A DNA stretch of 64,000 bases from Litoditis marina (taxonomy: Eukaryota > Nematoda > Chromadorea > Rhabditida > Rhabditidae): the NCBI GenBank assembly GCA_964036275.1, contig OZ038437.1:2422501-2486500 (forward strand). Reading direction: 5' to 3'. Below are positions 22,544 to 34,900 of this stretch, one piece after another. A program made the position numbers and the translations under genes. The stretch's first letter is position 1; each line of letters begins with the position of its first letter. The notes below the pieces were generated by a model. The model saw only the letters and a list, made by a program, of their open reading frames with translations. It was not told the origin of the DNA and did no database searches.

Positions 22544-24867
22544 TCACTTGCGTTCCAAGAAGCCGCATTCCAACTTCTGTCTCGTCTGCAACTCCTTGGG
22601 CGACGGCTTTGACCCGAGACGGCGGAAACTCGCACACAGGTCGGACTGCTCCATGTCCACCTGCGATACACATATTGTAAACAATTTACAATAACTTTCA
22701 TACCACACATCGGTAAGAGGGCACTACTTTACAAAAAAGAACCTTCATTGGTTTTAAAATACTCGAAAACGCGCAAGTTTGCAACATTGCAACAGAAATA
22801 AGCCATTTTTTCCGATGTTGACGGAAAATGTATTTGCATCGAAAACGGGTTCGTTAGTTCGTTTTCGACGAACGGACACCTCAATGATAATTTCACGAAA
22901 CGCGTTTTCACGAAACTGTACAGCAATACAGCATGAAAACACCAGTTGGGTTCAACTATTCTACAAGGTACTGGTTTTCTGCCTATTCGGACCACTCTAT
23001 TGGAGAATCGGAGTATAAAACTAACATTCTCCGTCTCCTGCTGCAGTACGGGCATCTCGTTCTCCTCCTCTTCCTCTGAGATGGTGATGCCTGTCAGGGG
23101 ACTCGGGCGGGGAACGGGCAGCAACTTCACCCCGACCAGGGATAACTCTTCCCGAAGGGCACTGCGACCGGCGTCTAGGTGACCGCTGCAAGAGAAACAC
23201 GTTTTAGTTTTTTGTAAATAAACTACAATAAGTAATATTAGTATATTGACTAAGTTAGTTTGAGGCGAATTTAGGTAAGGGTACCAGGAAGTCCAACTTT
23301 TCTCCGATTCGATTACTGAGCAACCTACCGAAATCGATCGACAGTCTCTTCTAGCTCCCTGAGTTGTTCTCGCTGCATCAATTTCAGGGTATCCCTAGCC
23401 TGAAAACATAAGATAAGATAAGACAATATTAAGTGAAGTACTAAGTACATTAAATAGGAAGAGAAACATGTTCTGAGACTTTTCATTGTCAGAAAGCTAA
23501 GAAAGTCAGGCTTGCGATGAAAAATCATAGAATGTGGTGATTTTCTATAGAAAATTGTTCATTTTTGAGAGCGGCGGGTAAAGGAGAATGAAAACTGGTA
23601 TTCACCTGTAGCGGTCGGTACTCGTTGATTAGATGATGCATATTGATGAAAATGGTCTGGAGGTCGTTCAGTTTCTCATTCCGGTCCGGTTGATCGGGAC
23701 AGCGGATCAGCAGCTCGAGCAGGTCGAGAAACGCCGACATAGCACTCCTGGAATAAAGAATACAGGACAGTTGTCCGAATGGTTTGATTAGAAAACTGAA
23801 AAGTGGCATCTTTGGCAAATTCCAGGTTAATTGGTCAATTTTCGAATTTTGATGCAAAATCATCAATCCACATAATTTTTCATTCTAAAAAAGCGGGGCA
23901 TTTACGCCTTACTGGTGTATGCCTGGAACCTGGTAACAGTAACTACACTCTATCAGAAAGTTCCTCCATTTGAAAAAACCCAGGATTTTGCGTGTTTCTA
24001 TTGAAAATGATCAGAAATGTAACACAAAGACATCACGTCCTACATTTCACTTTTTCGTTTTGATTCTACTTTCAGGATCAACCAACATCTTCATCTTCGT
24101 GAAAATTGAGAATCCAAGTAGGTGTGTATCCGTCTATGGCCGCATTCATACTTTTTACGTCGGCGTTAATCTTAATAGTGAAGAAAACATACGTATTGAT
24201 TGGCGTCGGCGTTAAACGCGGACGTAAAAAGTATGAATGCGGCCTATGAGGTTACAGCAAAATATGACATCTAGCACGCTCTGAACGTTGGACGTACCTA
24301 TTCAGTTTCTTCATTTCAGACTTCCAGTCGTACTTGTTCGGATATAACTGCTTGATTCCCTGGGCCGGTAGTGCCCTGAATTTTTTTTTTACAAATCACT
24401 GCTCAAGTGGAACCGGAATCGAAGAACATACACAAAGATCGGGCTATTCTCGGAATCTCGGAAAAGAAAAGCAACCAGGTTTTAGATTGTAATATCTCAA
24501 ACTTGAAACAAACAAATTTGTCCATAACAGAAAACTGTCCTTTGTTCTTGGTCTAATGCTAAACACAGCCCAGGAACGAGCCATGCTGTTATAAGAAGAC
24601 TTGGCCTAGATTCGGAGACAAATAAACTACTTTTGTGCTTTGTGGGTGGAGTACTGATACCTATTAAGAGTACTTCCCGAATGTTAGTTGATACCTGATA
24701 ATTTCATCATCTAATCGATATTCCTCTCCAAATACGGTGAACTCTGTCTGCATTGGCGGTGGAGGGAACGTGAGTCCAGCGTTCAACTTCTCCGTGCGAT
24801 AGTTCTCCGCATAGCTGGGAGGGTCCGGGAACGGGCTCACGGCCTGGGCAGCGTTTGCGGGAATCAT
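22544..24867 (-). CDS. let-49: Mediator complex subunit 7 (MED7)
   Basis: Exons in order: 24867-24695, 24375-24298, 23747-23606, 23399-23329, 23185-23026, 22660-22544; 741 nt, 246 aa, close to C. elegans MED7. MED7 is a core middle-module subunit of Mediator, heterodimerising with MED21 and linking transcription factors to RNA polymerase II in the nucleus. The N terminus has the family's proline-rich block (SPFPDPPSYAENYRTEK, then FPPPP). ALPAQGIKQLYP follows near residue 59, then DHR-like segments with INMHHLINEYRPLQARDTL at about 119-136 and the QREQLRELEE coiled coil. The C-terminal 90 residues are acidic then basic and less conserved, so the last exon junction is supported mainly by frame. 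The trans-splice-like acceptor AATTTCAG lies a few bases upstream of the ATG. A decayed hAT-like MITE sits just outside exon 3. Confidence 0.9.
23757..23923. mobile_element. hAT-like MITE, diverged, in let-49 intron 2
   Basis: The right end TTACTGGTGTATG is intact and the left end (ATACAGGACAGTTGTCCGAA) is a weak match to the family's CATACACCAGTAAAGTTG. The interior has the shared TTTTGATGCAAAATCAT. Its left end lies about 10 bp from the exon-3 acceptor. Confidence 0.5.
24138..24244. mobile_element. Foldback MITE, GGCCGCATTCATAC family
   Basis: About 107 bp in let-49 intron 1. Terminal inverted repeats start GGCCGCATTCATACTTTTTA and pair well over about 30 bp. A TAT flanks both ends and may be the target duplication. 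A longer, more diverged relative lies at 45545-45703. Confidence 0.72.
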
Positions 24868-25900
24868 GAAAACCTGAAATTAAATGGATTGAGAAAGAGA
24901 AACTTCCAGTAGAACATAAGAACATAGCGTTTGCGGCCTCATCCCTCATAGAAACCTGAAACGAACGGTTTGGAGAATGAAAAACTTAACAACTTAACAT
25001 ACAGGTAGCAGTAACATGGAAAGCTGAAACTAACTCTGTTGAGAAAGAACGTTTGAGGAGAAGTATCATCCGTGTCAATATAGGTTATGGAAGAGAAGAG
25101 GGAAGAGTACGAAAGATGATATATGGGAATATTGGAAACATGAGAGAGATCGCTGAAGAACCGTTTCGTTCCCGATTCATATGCCCGTTCAAACTCGGTA
25201 CGCGGTTCTACACTATCTGAAACGTACCACCCCTTTCTAGAAACCTTGTCAGCTAATCAGTTATATGCAACCACTTTCGCTCTGACAAAACTGGTAACAT
25301 ACACACAACAACAGTATTTGGCTATGAGTCGAAAGAGAGAAGATGAACTATGCACTGCCTTTATATTTTACGCTGGTTATACAAATGTGTACAAAATATT
25401 GAAAGAAAGGATATTATAAAGTGAAAACTGTAAATATTATTGAAATTTAAATGAAACGGAGCATTTTAAACCGATCGAATTCGAGCTGTCAAAACTTTGT
25501 CTGTGCAATATTATCGTTGCAAGACCATGTCTTTGTCGTCTTCCGTCTCACTCTATTACACACTCTCTCGCGGTTGCTCTGCGTCTCTGCGTCCCTCGCT
25601 GCGTTTCCAATTTATTTTAAGAAAATTGATGCATTTAAAGATAAACATGATTTTTGTTATTTTTCTCAATTTTATTGTCAATTTTGAGATACATTTAGGT
25701 TTTACATATCACTTCATACATATATTGAAGTGTTTCCTGGCCTTAATTCATACTCTGGTCTTTCATTTTGTATCATTTTTAGGGGTTGTTTATTTTGCCT
25801 ATTATATGTTTTTCTCAACTTTTTCATATTCCAGGTGATTTAGTTGTGTTGTGTATGGTAATTGTGTGCTTCTGTTCTGCATTACTCTGCCTTAGTCCAA
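24868..25900. other. Divergent promoter region of let-49 and the SCAF gene
   Basis: About 1.03 kb between the two start codons, with the genes on opposite strands. No specific promoter motif could be assigned. Before the SCAF ATG two acceptor-like sites (CATATTCCAG and CTGCCTTAG, the latter six bases from the ATG) are candidate trans-splice sites. Confidence 0.5.
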
Positions 25901-28900
25901 ATGGATACCGACGTTGTCAAGGCATTTAATGCCGAGGTAATTTTGCTTATTATTATTGTTATTATTAATACCGGGCGAGTTCTTTATTTAACACGGTATT
26001 CTATTAACCCTAGCAATTAACCATTAACCGGGTGACTTGGTTAACCCTTTTGTTAACCACTTGTTTATCCCAAATTTCCCCCAAAAGACATTGTAAAAGA
26101 AGGTTAACAAGGGGTTAACAAAAGGGTTAGCCAAGTAACCCGGTTAAGGTTAACTGATAGGATTAACGAAATATATCAGCAAAATAGTTCACCGTTGGAT
26201 GTAAATGATTGCGTGGGAGGACTTCGCGCACTATTATCTTTTCTTCAAAGAGCACCAAAATGTGGATTTGTTCGTGCATTTTCCGCTCACACATTATATA
26301 ATTCGTTGTGACAACGTTTTTCTACCCATCAAGATGTGCAATGTAGAAGTAGAGAAACGGCGTCGAAAAACGGTTCATTATTCATCAATGTTTGCAGCTG
26401 ACTTCTGTGTACGACTCACGGCCACCGCTCAGCAAGAATAAGATTCAAGATATCAGCAAAGCCGCGCTGAAAGCAAAACCATACTACAAGCATGTCGTGT
26501 TCAGTGTGGAAAAGTTCTTAGGAAAGGTTAGTTCTACTTGATTCTCGCTTCTAGCAACAGCAACATATAATTTTCGTTTGTAATGATAAATTAAGGTTTT
26601 TCGGAATGGGTAGCAATATAAGCGGTTCCGCTTTCCGCGGGTAACTTATGTGAATTCGGTATGCGGACACTTGGACATCGAACATCGTCCGTATATTATA
26701 ACCACTGTTGATAGAGTCTGTGTCTCTGTATTCGACGGAATCTTCCAAATATCTCGGTTCTCAATTACAATCCAACTTTTCATTTCAGTGCAAGGTGGAA
26801 TACAAAATACCCTGTCTCTACGTCATTGACAGTATCATCCGCGCGTCGAAACGTCAATTCAAGGACAAAGATGTATATGGATCCAGATTTCTGAAGAATT
26901 TTACCAAGACCCTGAATGATCTACTACAATGTCCCCCCGAGGAACAGGTGTGTTTCTTGTACGAAACCAGAGGTCGGTCACAAAGACTGTTCGGCCAGTG
27001 GCACCTCTTTTTCTGAACAAAATGAAATTTGCGAGAAACATGTATTATGCTGCCAGATTATGGAACAATTGTTTTTTTCAAAAGCTGCAAAAATGTTCCC
27101 AATTCGGAAATTTTATTGTTTGTTCACGATGCCAAGTCATCAATTTGCACGGGTCAATTTCCAAGACGCACTCCTTTCTGTCGAGTAGTTGGACCTTAGT
27201 GGTGTGTGTGGGTTGCTTGCAGTATTCACTGGGACTGGGACTGGGTTGTATTACCATATATTATTTTGTTCAGTGTCGTGTTGTGCGTACCATGAATCTA
27301 TGGGGAGCAAATGGCGTGTTCACCGACGAAATGCTGCAGCCATTCAAGGAACAATGTCGAAACATGGGAATAGGTTAGTTGGTATAACGTGTATTGCTCG
27401 TCGTTCCAGCAAAGTTGGCCGAATAGCCAGAAAAATAGGCGACGTTTTTTTTCAAAAACGAGAAAATTTTCCTATTTTATTGAGGCAAAATCATTTGTTT
27501 TTTTTTGTCGAACAGTCGAAACTTAGTATGTTTCTCATTCTCACTGAAGCTCTGCTCGAGATAGTATTTTGTTTCCATAAAGATTAGCAATTTTTTATAA
27601 ACTGTTTTAGTTTCCGTTTCTCGTAGTTTGTGGGGAATGTAGCAGAAAATAGGTCTTTGTTTTCATCGAAGTAATTCAACCACCGTGAATGTGAATTTCA
27701 GTGCGTGAAACGGTGAAACGCATACATAATACATTACAGACAAACACCAGTAAGGTCCGGCTGAGCGACGAAAATTAGTCCGTTTTCTTATGTAAACACG
27801 TGAAAGTTTATGATTTTTTTCATCAAAAGTAGACAGATTGGCGTATTTTTGGCAAAAATGTAGTCCGTTTCCTTTTTTTCTGACTATTCGGACTGCTTTA
27901 CTGGTGTATGATTACAGAAACCCACTACCGACCTAGAAGCTGTTGAACGATGCATAACATATTAATATTTAATTCAATACTATATACAATGTTTATTATG
28001 CAATACATATGCTTATTCTATAAATTACAGAAACGGACCTAGAAGCTGTTGAACGAGCCGTGAAAGGGAAACGGGCAGACATGTCCATCTACGGCGGGTC
28101 CTATACGAAAAAGTCGAGGGAATCGTCTCACCATCGCCACAGCTCGGAGGCGCAGTCGAAACCACAGTTTGAGGTTGGCATGATCTTTTTCTGAAATATT
28201 CAAATTTTTGAACCATTTCACCCAATTCAGACATGAGGCGACTTTGTTGTGCACGGAACTTTATTTAAAATCAGGCGTGTTTCATCTGGGGATCTTAACG
28301 GGTAATTATTTGGCAAAAAAGGCGACTAATGTTGAAATTAGGGTAGTTCAGAATCCTAATTGTATGAAGAACGGGCAATTCAATACAGAACCCAACAAAT
28401 TCGCCCTATGCTTGACTCAATTTTTTTAAGGGTTCAGGCTCACACCCGATTTTAAACTTCAAACAAAGGTTTTCAAGGCCAACATTCGCTCACAATAGTG
28501 GAATAGTGCTGAATCGTTTATTTTTTTTCACGAACAGTTTATAAGCCATTAGTTTGGAATATTTTATTTTGATCCGCACTTTTTTAAGGCTCGTACCCCT
28601 CCCATGCCCCATCCTTCTCTCTCTGGAAGTGCCCCTGGTCAGGCCACGCCCACTCTGCCGACACCTGCCATGGTCAAGGAGGAGCCATCTACGGAAGTAC
28701 CGCCCGGTAAGTTGTCTTAGAAGTCGAGGCCCGATGAGCTAGGGGCTAGGAGAATATACACGAGTATATATTTGGTGATAAGAACGATAATATAGGAAAA
28801 TGGAAAAAATACTAGATGTGCCATGCGCAGTTTGGTGGTCGTTCAAAAAACCGTACATTACTGTCATACCACGGCTGTTTGACCGACCTTCGATTTGTAA

Positions 28901-31900
28901 CTCTCTTTGACCAACATTAGCCCGCGTACGATTAAGCACTTTTTCTTTCATGAGTACTCTGTGAGATCTCGAATCTGGTATGTACTATCTATACAATACA
29001 ATACAATAATTTATTACGGAATCAGAACCAGTACAATTCGCCGTAACATGTAATCTCTCCAAGTCGTTCGCTGTTCCCTGGCAGTTCTCATCCAATTTCT
29101 TCCAACAGCTTCTTCGAATTCATCCCTCCATCGTTGTTTCGGTCTTCCTGTTGGTCTCGGTGCATCAATGGGACACCATTCCAACATGACTTTTGCCCAA
29201 CGGTCTTGGTTCATTCTCGAGACATGTCTCGCTCATGACCATTTTCTCTGCACAGCACGTTCACGAATGTCTGGTAGTCGTACTGTTCTGGAGAGCCATT
29301 CGTTAGTGTGGCGATCCAAGATCGTTACTCCAATAATTTTCCGCATCATTCTATAGACTATCTAAATATTCGGGAATATCTATATATGCGGGTGTTTTTC
29401 CAGGTTGTATCAGTGAACAGCAGCTGTTGGAGCTTCTTCGTAGAGCTGGCTGTGATTTCGGAGGCTCGTACAGCAGCGATATTGGACTGTTGCGACAAGC
29501 TCACGCGGTTCGTGTATATTTCTCTTACGTTGGTCAAACACGTTTTCATTGTTTTCAAGTTTTGACCTACCGCAATACGTCGGCAACACAGCCTTATTGT
29601 CTAAAAAAATGTCACTCATTTTGATAGAAAAAATGGGTTGTTTTTGTTTAGCAAGCATGCTTTAACTATCTCGTTATATACTAGTGTATGGGGTAATACG
29701 ATGAGTGAAGGATTGTGCCGTGTTCAGCAACGAAAGATTTTCAGTTGATTTGTGACACCCTGCGCACTCGCCAGAATGAAATCCTCATGTCACAAAAGTC
29801 TGGAAACATCAAGGTGAGTTTTGAGTACTTATTTTGTTGTAAAAAAGGATTATTGAAAAAACTCGACAATTTGTCTATCTTAACATGACACATCACTACC
29901 GTGATAAATATATTATTTTCTTCATTTGTCCAGTTTTTCATAGTTATGGATTTTTTCCAGAACCTGCTCTCCTCTCAATTTGACTACAGCGATGAGGAAG
30001 ATTCGGGTGACGAGGGAAATCGCAAGCAGACGGAGCAGCCCGAGCCGAAACCAATGACCACCCAAGAAGTGTTAGAGTGAGTTGTTCGTTTTTTATGTGT
30101 GTCTGTCAACATGAAACAACAACTCAGCAACAACATCGGTGTTCGAGTAGAAGTTGACGTTTTGGGTCTGTTGTCATTCTATTCATTACAAAAACCTTGG
30201 CTCCTAACTTCTAATCGATTAGTAAAAAGTGGGGGAACCAACAAATGTGTGAGTTGTGTTTGGTTTGACCTCGATATCAGCAAAAAGTGAACGATACGAA
30301 TTGCCGTGATACTGTAGCAGAAGTATTCTGCAAAAATAGAACAATACAAATGTTGCACAATGGTTCACGAAGCCCGCATGATATTTCAGCAATTGCCGAA
30401 GGGTAATTCATGTGTACTTTGACGACATGCGTGCGTTGTGAACCATTGTGCAACATTTGTATTGTTCTATTTTTGCAGAATACTTCTGCTACAGTATCAC
30501 GGCAATTCGTATCGTTCACTTTTTGCTGATATCGAGGTCGAACCAAACACAACTCACACATTTGTTGGTTCCCCCACTTTTTACTAATTGTCCTTTTTTT
30601 GCTAGTTGTACTCCTACAACTTCATATGTTGCCTATTCACAGAGTGGATCTTGTGAACTCATTATATTATTATGGAAATCTCAGTTTTGTGTGTGCACGA
30701 AGCCGAATGCAGACCATAAAATTGCTGATGTTCTAATATAACGCAGGTTACTGGCTCTGTGACTATCAGCAACTGAACAAAAACGCTAAACGTTCCGATT
30801 GACATGTACACCGCTTTTAGCGGCGATAAGCGATGGGGATTGGCGCCATTGACAAATCTACAATTAGAGACACCAACTCACTTACAATATAGCCATTATT
30901 TCCAATACCACATCAAAAACCTTCGTTGAAACTTTTTTTCATTCCTGCGTCAATTGACACACGCGTCTGGCGCCAGGACGAAACGAAATTTTCTAGGTTT
31001 TTGAGCTACCAGTACACACTACATGTGTCAATTACTGATTGGAGCAATATTCAAACTATTCAATTGTCAGTTTCGTGTGTTTTTGTTTTGGCGCCATTTG
31101 GCGTCTGTTCCGAGCCAGACGATAAAATTTGATTTTGAATTTGTGGATCTTTATTTCACATTGGAATATTCAATATCTGTTAACTTGAAACAGTTTGATT
31201 GACGATAACTGATATTTTTCCAACTTTGGCGCCAATTGGCGCCAGCGCACAGTGCCAACAGAACTTTTCTTGATTTTCAGATTGAGCATCTTACTTGCCA
31301 TGTGATAGTTATTTAGTGTACCGAATTTCAGACAATTCCATTGACGCTGTCGTGAGTTTGGGTTTTGGCGCCATCTGGCGCCTGGTGCGAGCGCCAGAAG
31401 AGAAATTTCAGTTTTGGAAAAAGACTTTCACACTTTCCACCAAAATATTCAATTTCTATTAGTGTTCAACATTTTAGTTGATGATAAATAGTGTTTCGCC
31501 GTTTTTGGCGCCTATTGGCGCCAGCGCTGGGCGCCAATGATGATGTATCCATCTCATATTTGGCGCTACGGGCTAACTTTTGCATTATAACTCATGTTTC
31601 AAATTTCAGCTAAATCGGTTCGATAGTTTTTCCAATAGTGGTTTTTGGCGCCTATTGGCGCCCGCGCCCAGCGCCAATGAGGAGCTATACATCTCATATT
31701 TGGCGCGGCGGGCTAAATTTTGCATTAGAACTCATGTTTCAAATTTCAGCTAAATCGGTTCGATAGTTTTTCCAATAGTCGTTTTTGGCGCCTATTGGCG
31801 CCCGCGCCCGGCGCCAGAGATTACATATACATTTCATACTTGGCGCGACGAGCTAACTTTTGCCATAGAATAGATGTTTCAAATTTCAGTCAAATTGGTT

Positions 31901-34900
31901 CAGTAGTTTTTCCACTACGATGCGGACAGAATTCCGTGAGGGACGAGGGAGGAGGGAGGAGGGACGAATTACGGCGGAACTTTTCAACAACGACACGAAA
32001 CCATAACTCAGGCGAAAATAATCCGATTTGGCTGAAATTTTCACACAATGTTCAATTCGTGATTCTCTAACGTTCTCTCTTTTTAGTTTTCAAAAAAAGA
32101 ATATGTTTGAAGATTTTTGTTAATTAAAAGGAAAAAACGAGTCCGCAATGGCCAAACCAAAGACAACTCACGCAGAGCGCTTCGCGCTCCGCGCGATACT
32201 TAATCACTTAATCTTGATAAAACCGGTGTTTTTGAATCAGTATCAGATGTATTTTTTATTGTATGTTTTCAGTCTCGCATCGACCATCATCAGTAATCCG
32301 AACGTGGTCAACGGCCTGAAGACATTGCAACAGGAGCGAATGATGAAGCTGAATCAGGTATCTATTTTTCTGTTTTGGATGAAATTGTGGTTTATTTTCC
32401 AAGAAAATTATTTCACGTCACGTTTTTACTTTGAGCGCTGCCCACAGATTGGATGATCGAAACTTGGCAGAGCCAAACAAGATCGAATGAGATTCTTATC
32501 ACACGACGCTCCTTGTTCGCGGTCTGGATCGATAATCATAGTTTGTACCTTCGCGCGTCCACCCTCGGCGCACGGAGTATGAACGCAACCTAATAGTTTA
32601 ACGTTTTCCAGGTAGCCATGCTGGCGCAACAGCGTGCCATGAGCAACCTGTCATCTGGCGCGGCTGTCTCCTCGTCTACGAATACTTCGCTGCCCCCGCC
32701 GGGCATGCTGCCGCCACCCTCCCTACCTACGTCGATGCCAATGCCGACCTCCTCGATGACAATGCCCGGCGCCAATGGGCAACTGCCTGCCGGGGTCACA
32801 GTTCCCGCGAGCATGCCCGGACTGCCGCCCGGACTACAACTGCCTCCCGGAGGACTGCAGGCATTGGTGAGTGTCTTTTTAGTGTTTGTTTAATCGACAC
32901 GGGTTTTTCAAATACATCTGTCTGCTGTGCCGGTTAGGTTATTTTCAGTTGTTGACAGATGTAGAAAAAACTGCATGTTTTGCACAAAATATATATTTTT
33001 CATTTACTAAGTGGACTTCAAATTGGGTGCCCCCTCCCCACCTCCAATTTCTGCTCTATTTGGGTTGTTTTCCAGGCCAGCCTGCCTGGATTCTCGGCTC
33101 TCTCTCAACTGCAGGGATTGGCCGGTCTGCCGCCCATGGTCTCGGCTGCCGGTGCCGCCGGAGGTCAAGCGAATCACAATGCCCTGCTAGGACTACTGTC
33201 CAATCAAATGGTGTGCTTTTGGTTTTTTGTTGGCTTTTTCACACCCACACCCCCACACACCGTTTATTCTTCAAAAGTAGACCATTCTTGAAACTTTCTC
33301 GAGTTGAAGAGTGTTTTGGAAAGTTTTATAGCTATTTAGGGGATTAGGTCAGCGAAATCACAATGGCTGGTTGGGACTCTGCTATCCAATTAAATTTTGT
33401 AATTAATAAGTGCGCCAAAATCAGTTTAATGCAACGCACTACTCTCGTACTCTTCATCTGACCTCATTTGAATTTGGTTACAGAATATCCCCAATCTATT
33501 GGCACAGCCACCACCCGGTCTTCCGTTCTCTCCGAATCGACCACCCGGAATGGGCGGAGCTCCCGGCGGAGTACCGAGTCAGCAGAATCTGGAACTATTC
33601 AAGCAGCAGGTAATAAATGATGATGTAAATGTCACCTACTATGACATTTGTGACATTTTGGGTACTTCCGATTGCTACTTTTAATAATTGAAAGTGGCGA
33701 AATATACGCTTATATTATGAGTTACAGAAGTAGTTCAGCGGCTTGCGTTATATGAATATGCATTATGGGTGTATGCAATATACAAAGTACATGATGTTTA
33801 TGAATGAGTCAGACTACAACACCGCTTTATGTATACCACAAGGTTGTTCCCTCTTTTCAGCAAGAGATTCTGAAGAAGATGCAGGCGGGTCAGCCGATGG
33901 GCGTCCCCCCACCCGGCATGGCCAGTCTGCTGGGGGTACCGCCCCCGCAGTTCAACCAGAACATGCAGCAGGCCAACAATGTGCAGCTGCGAATGTCCGA
34001 TGACATGGACATGATGCGGGCGGCTGAGGAGGAGGTTGGCGTTATAATAATAATGATTATTGTTATTTACGGCGTGTGGCACTTTATTGACAGTGTAACA
34101 TACACATATTTATGTATCCACCGTAGAGGGGACAGGTATGGCTGAAGCTTTTTTTAATCGTTATAGATTTGTAAGGTTTATATTGGTTGATGTAATTGTT
34201 GGTTCATTTTTCATCATACGTAAAAAAAAAAGTTCACATCGAGTCGGTAAAAGTGAGCATGGTGCATGAACATCCCCAAAAAGTAAGCATATGGCATTGG
34301 AAAACACGATTTTTCTTCATTTTCACCGAGAATCTGTAACATTACCCCAAAAAGTGAACATGCCTCGTTCAAAATCGGGCAAAAGTGAGCATCGGTCAAC
34401 ATCAAAACGAGGGGGTATTTTACGTATGTTTTTCATAAACATTTATTGTTGCAGGACAGTAGCAGGAGGAAACGCAGTCGTTCTAGAGATAGAGGAGATC
34501 ACAAGAGAAGCAAGCGAAGCAGGTTGGTCATTTGTGAAGCTAGTTTTGATTTCGAGGAAATCAGCTTCTATGAAAGAGTATACTATAAGTGAAGTGGCAG
34601 CCATTTTCATCGAAGTAATCCGTAACGAAGTAGGTTCTTCGGTTTCTTTTTGTCTCGGGAACATGCAGATTACATTTTTTTTCTCGGTATTTGACAAATG
34701 TATCACGCCAAAACATTCTCCAAACAAATAATCTTGCTTGTTTATAGGTCCCGCGACCGTAAGGACAAGGACAAGGATCGTGAACGACGAAAGTTGTGTC
34801 TGCCGCCTCTTCAGATCGGAATCACTATTGGTCGGTTTTTAAGGATTTATCATCATTTATTTATAATTCATCGCCAAGATGCTCCATGCTCTCAGGGCTC

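Noticed and set aside
30300..30520. Possible microRNA or tRNA-like hairpin within the long inverted repeat
   Set aside because: The arms are far too long and too perfect for a miRNA precursor, and no tRNA features exist. It is reported only as an inverted repeat.
31795..32070. 91-codon frame across the GGCGCC array end
   Set aside because: Made of array sequence and flanking intron, with no acceptor or donor in phase with SCAF exons 9 and 10.
34291..34731. 146-codon frame around SCAF exon 15
   Set aside because: Its frame differs from the RS-coding exon frame and it has no features.
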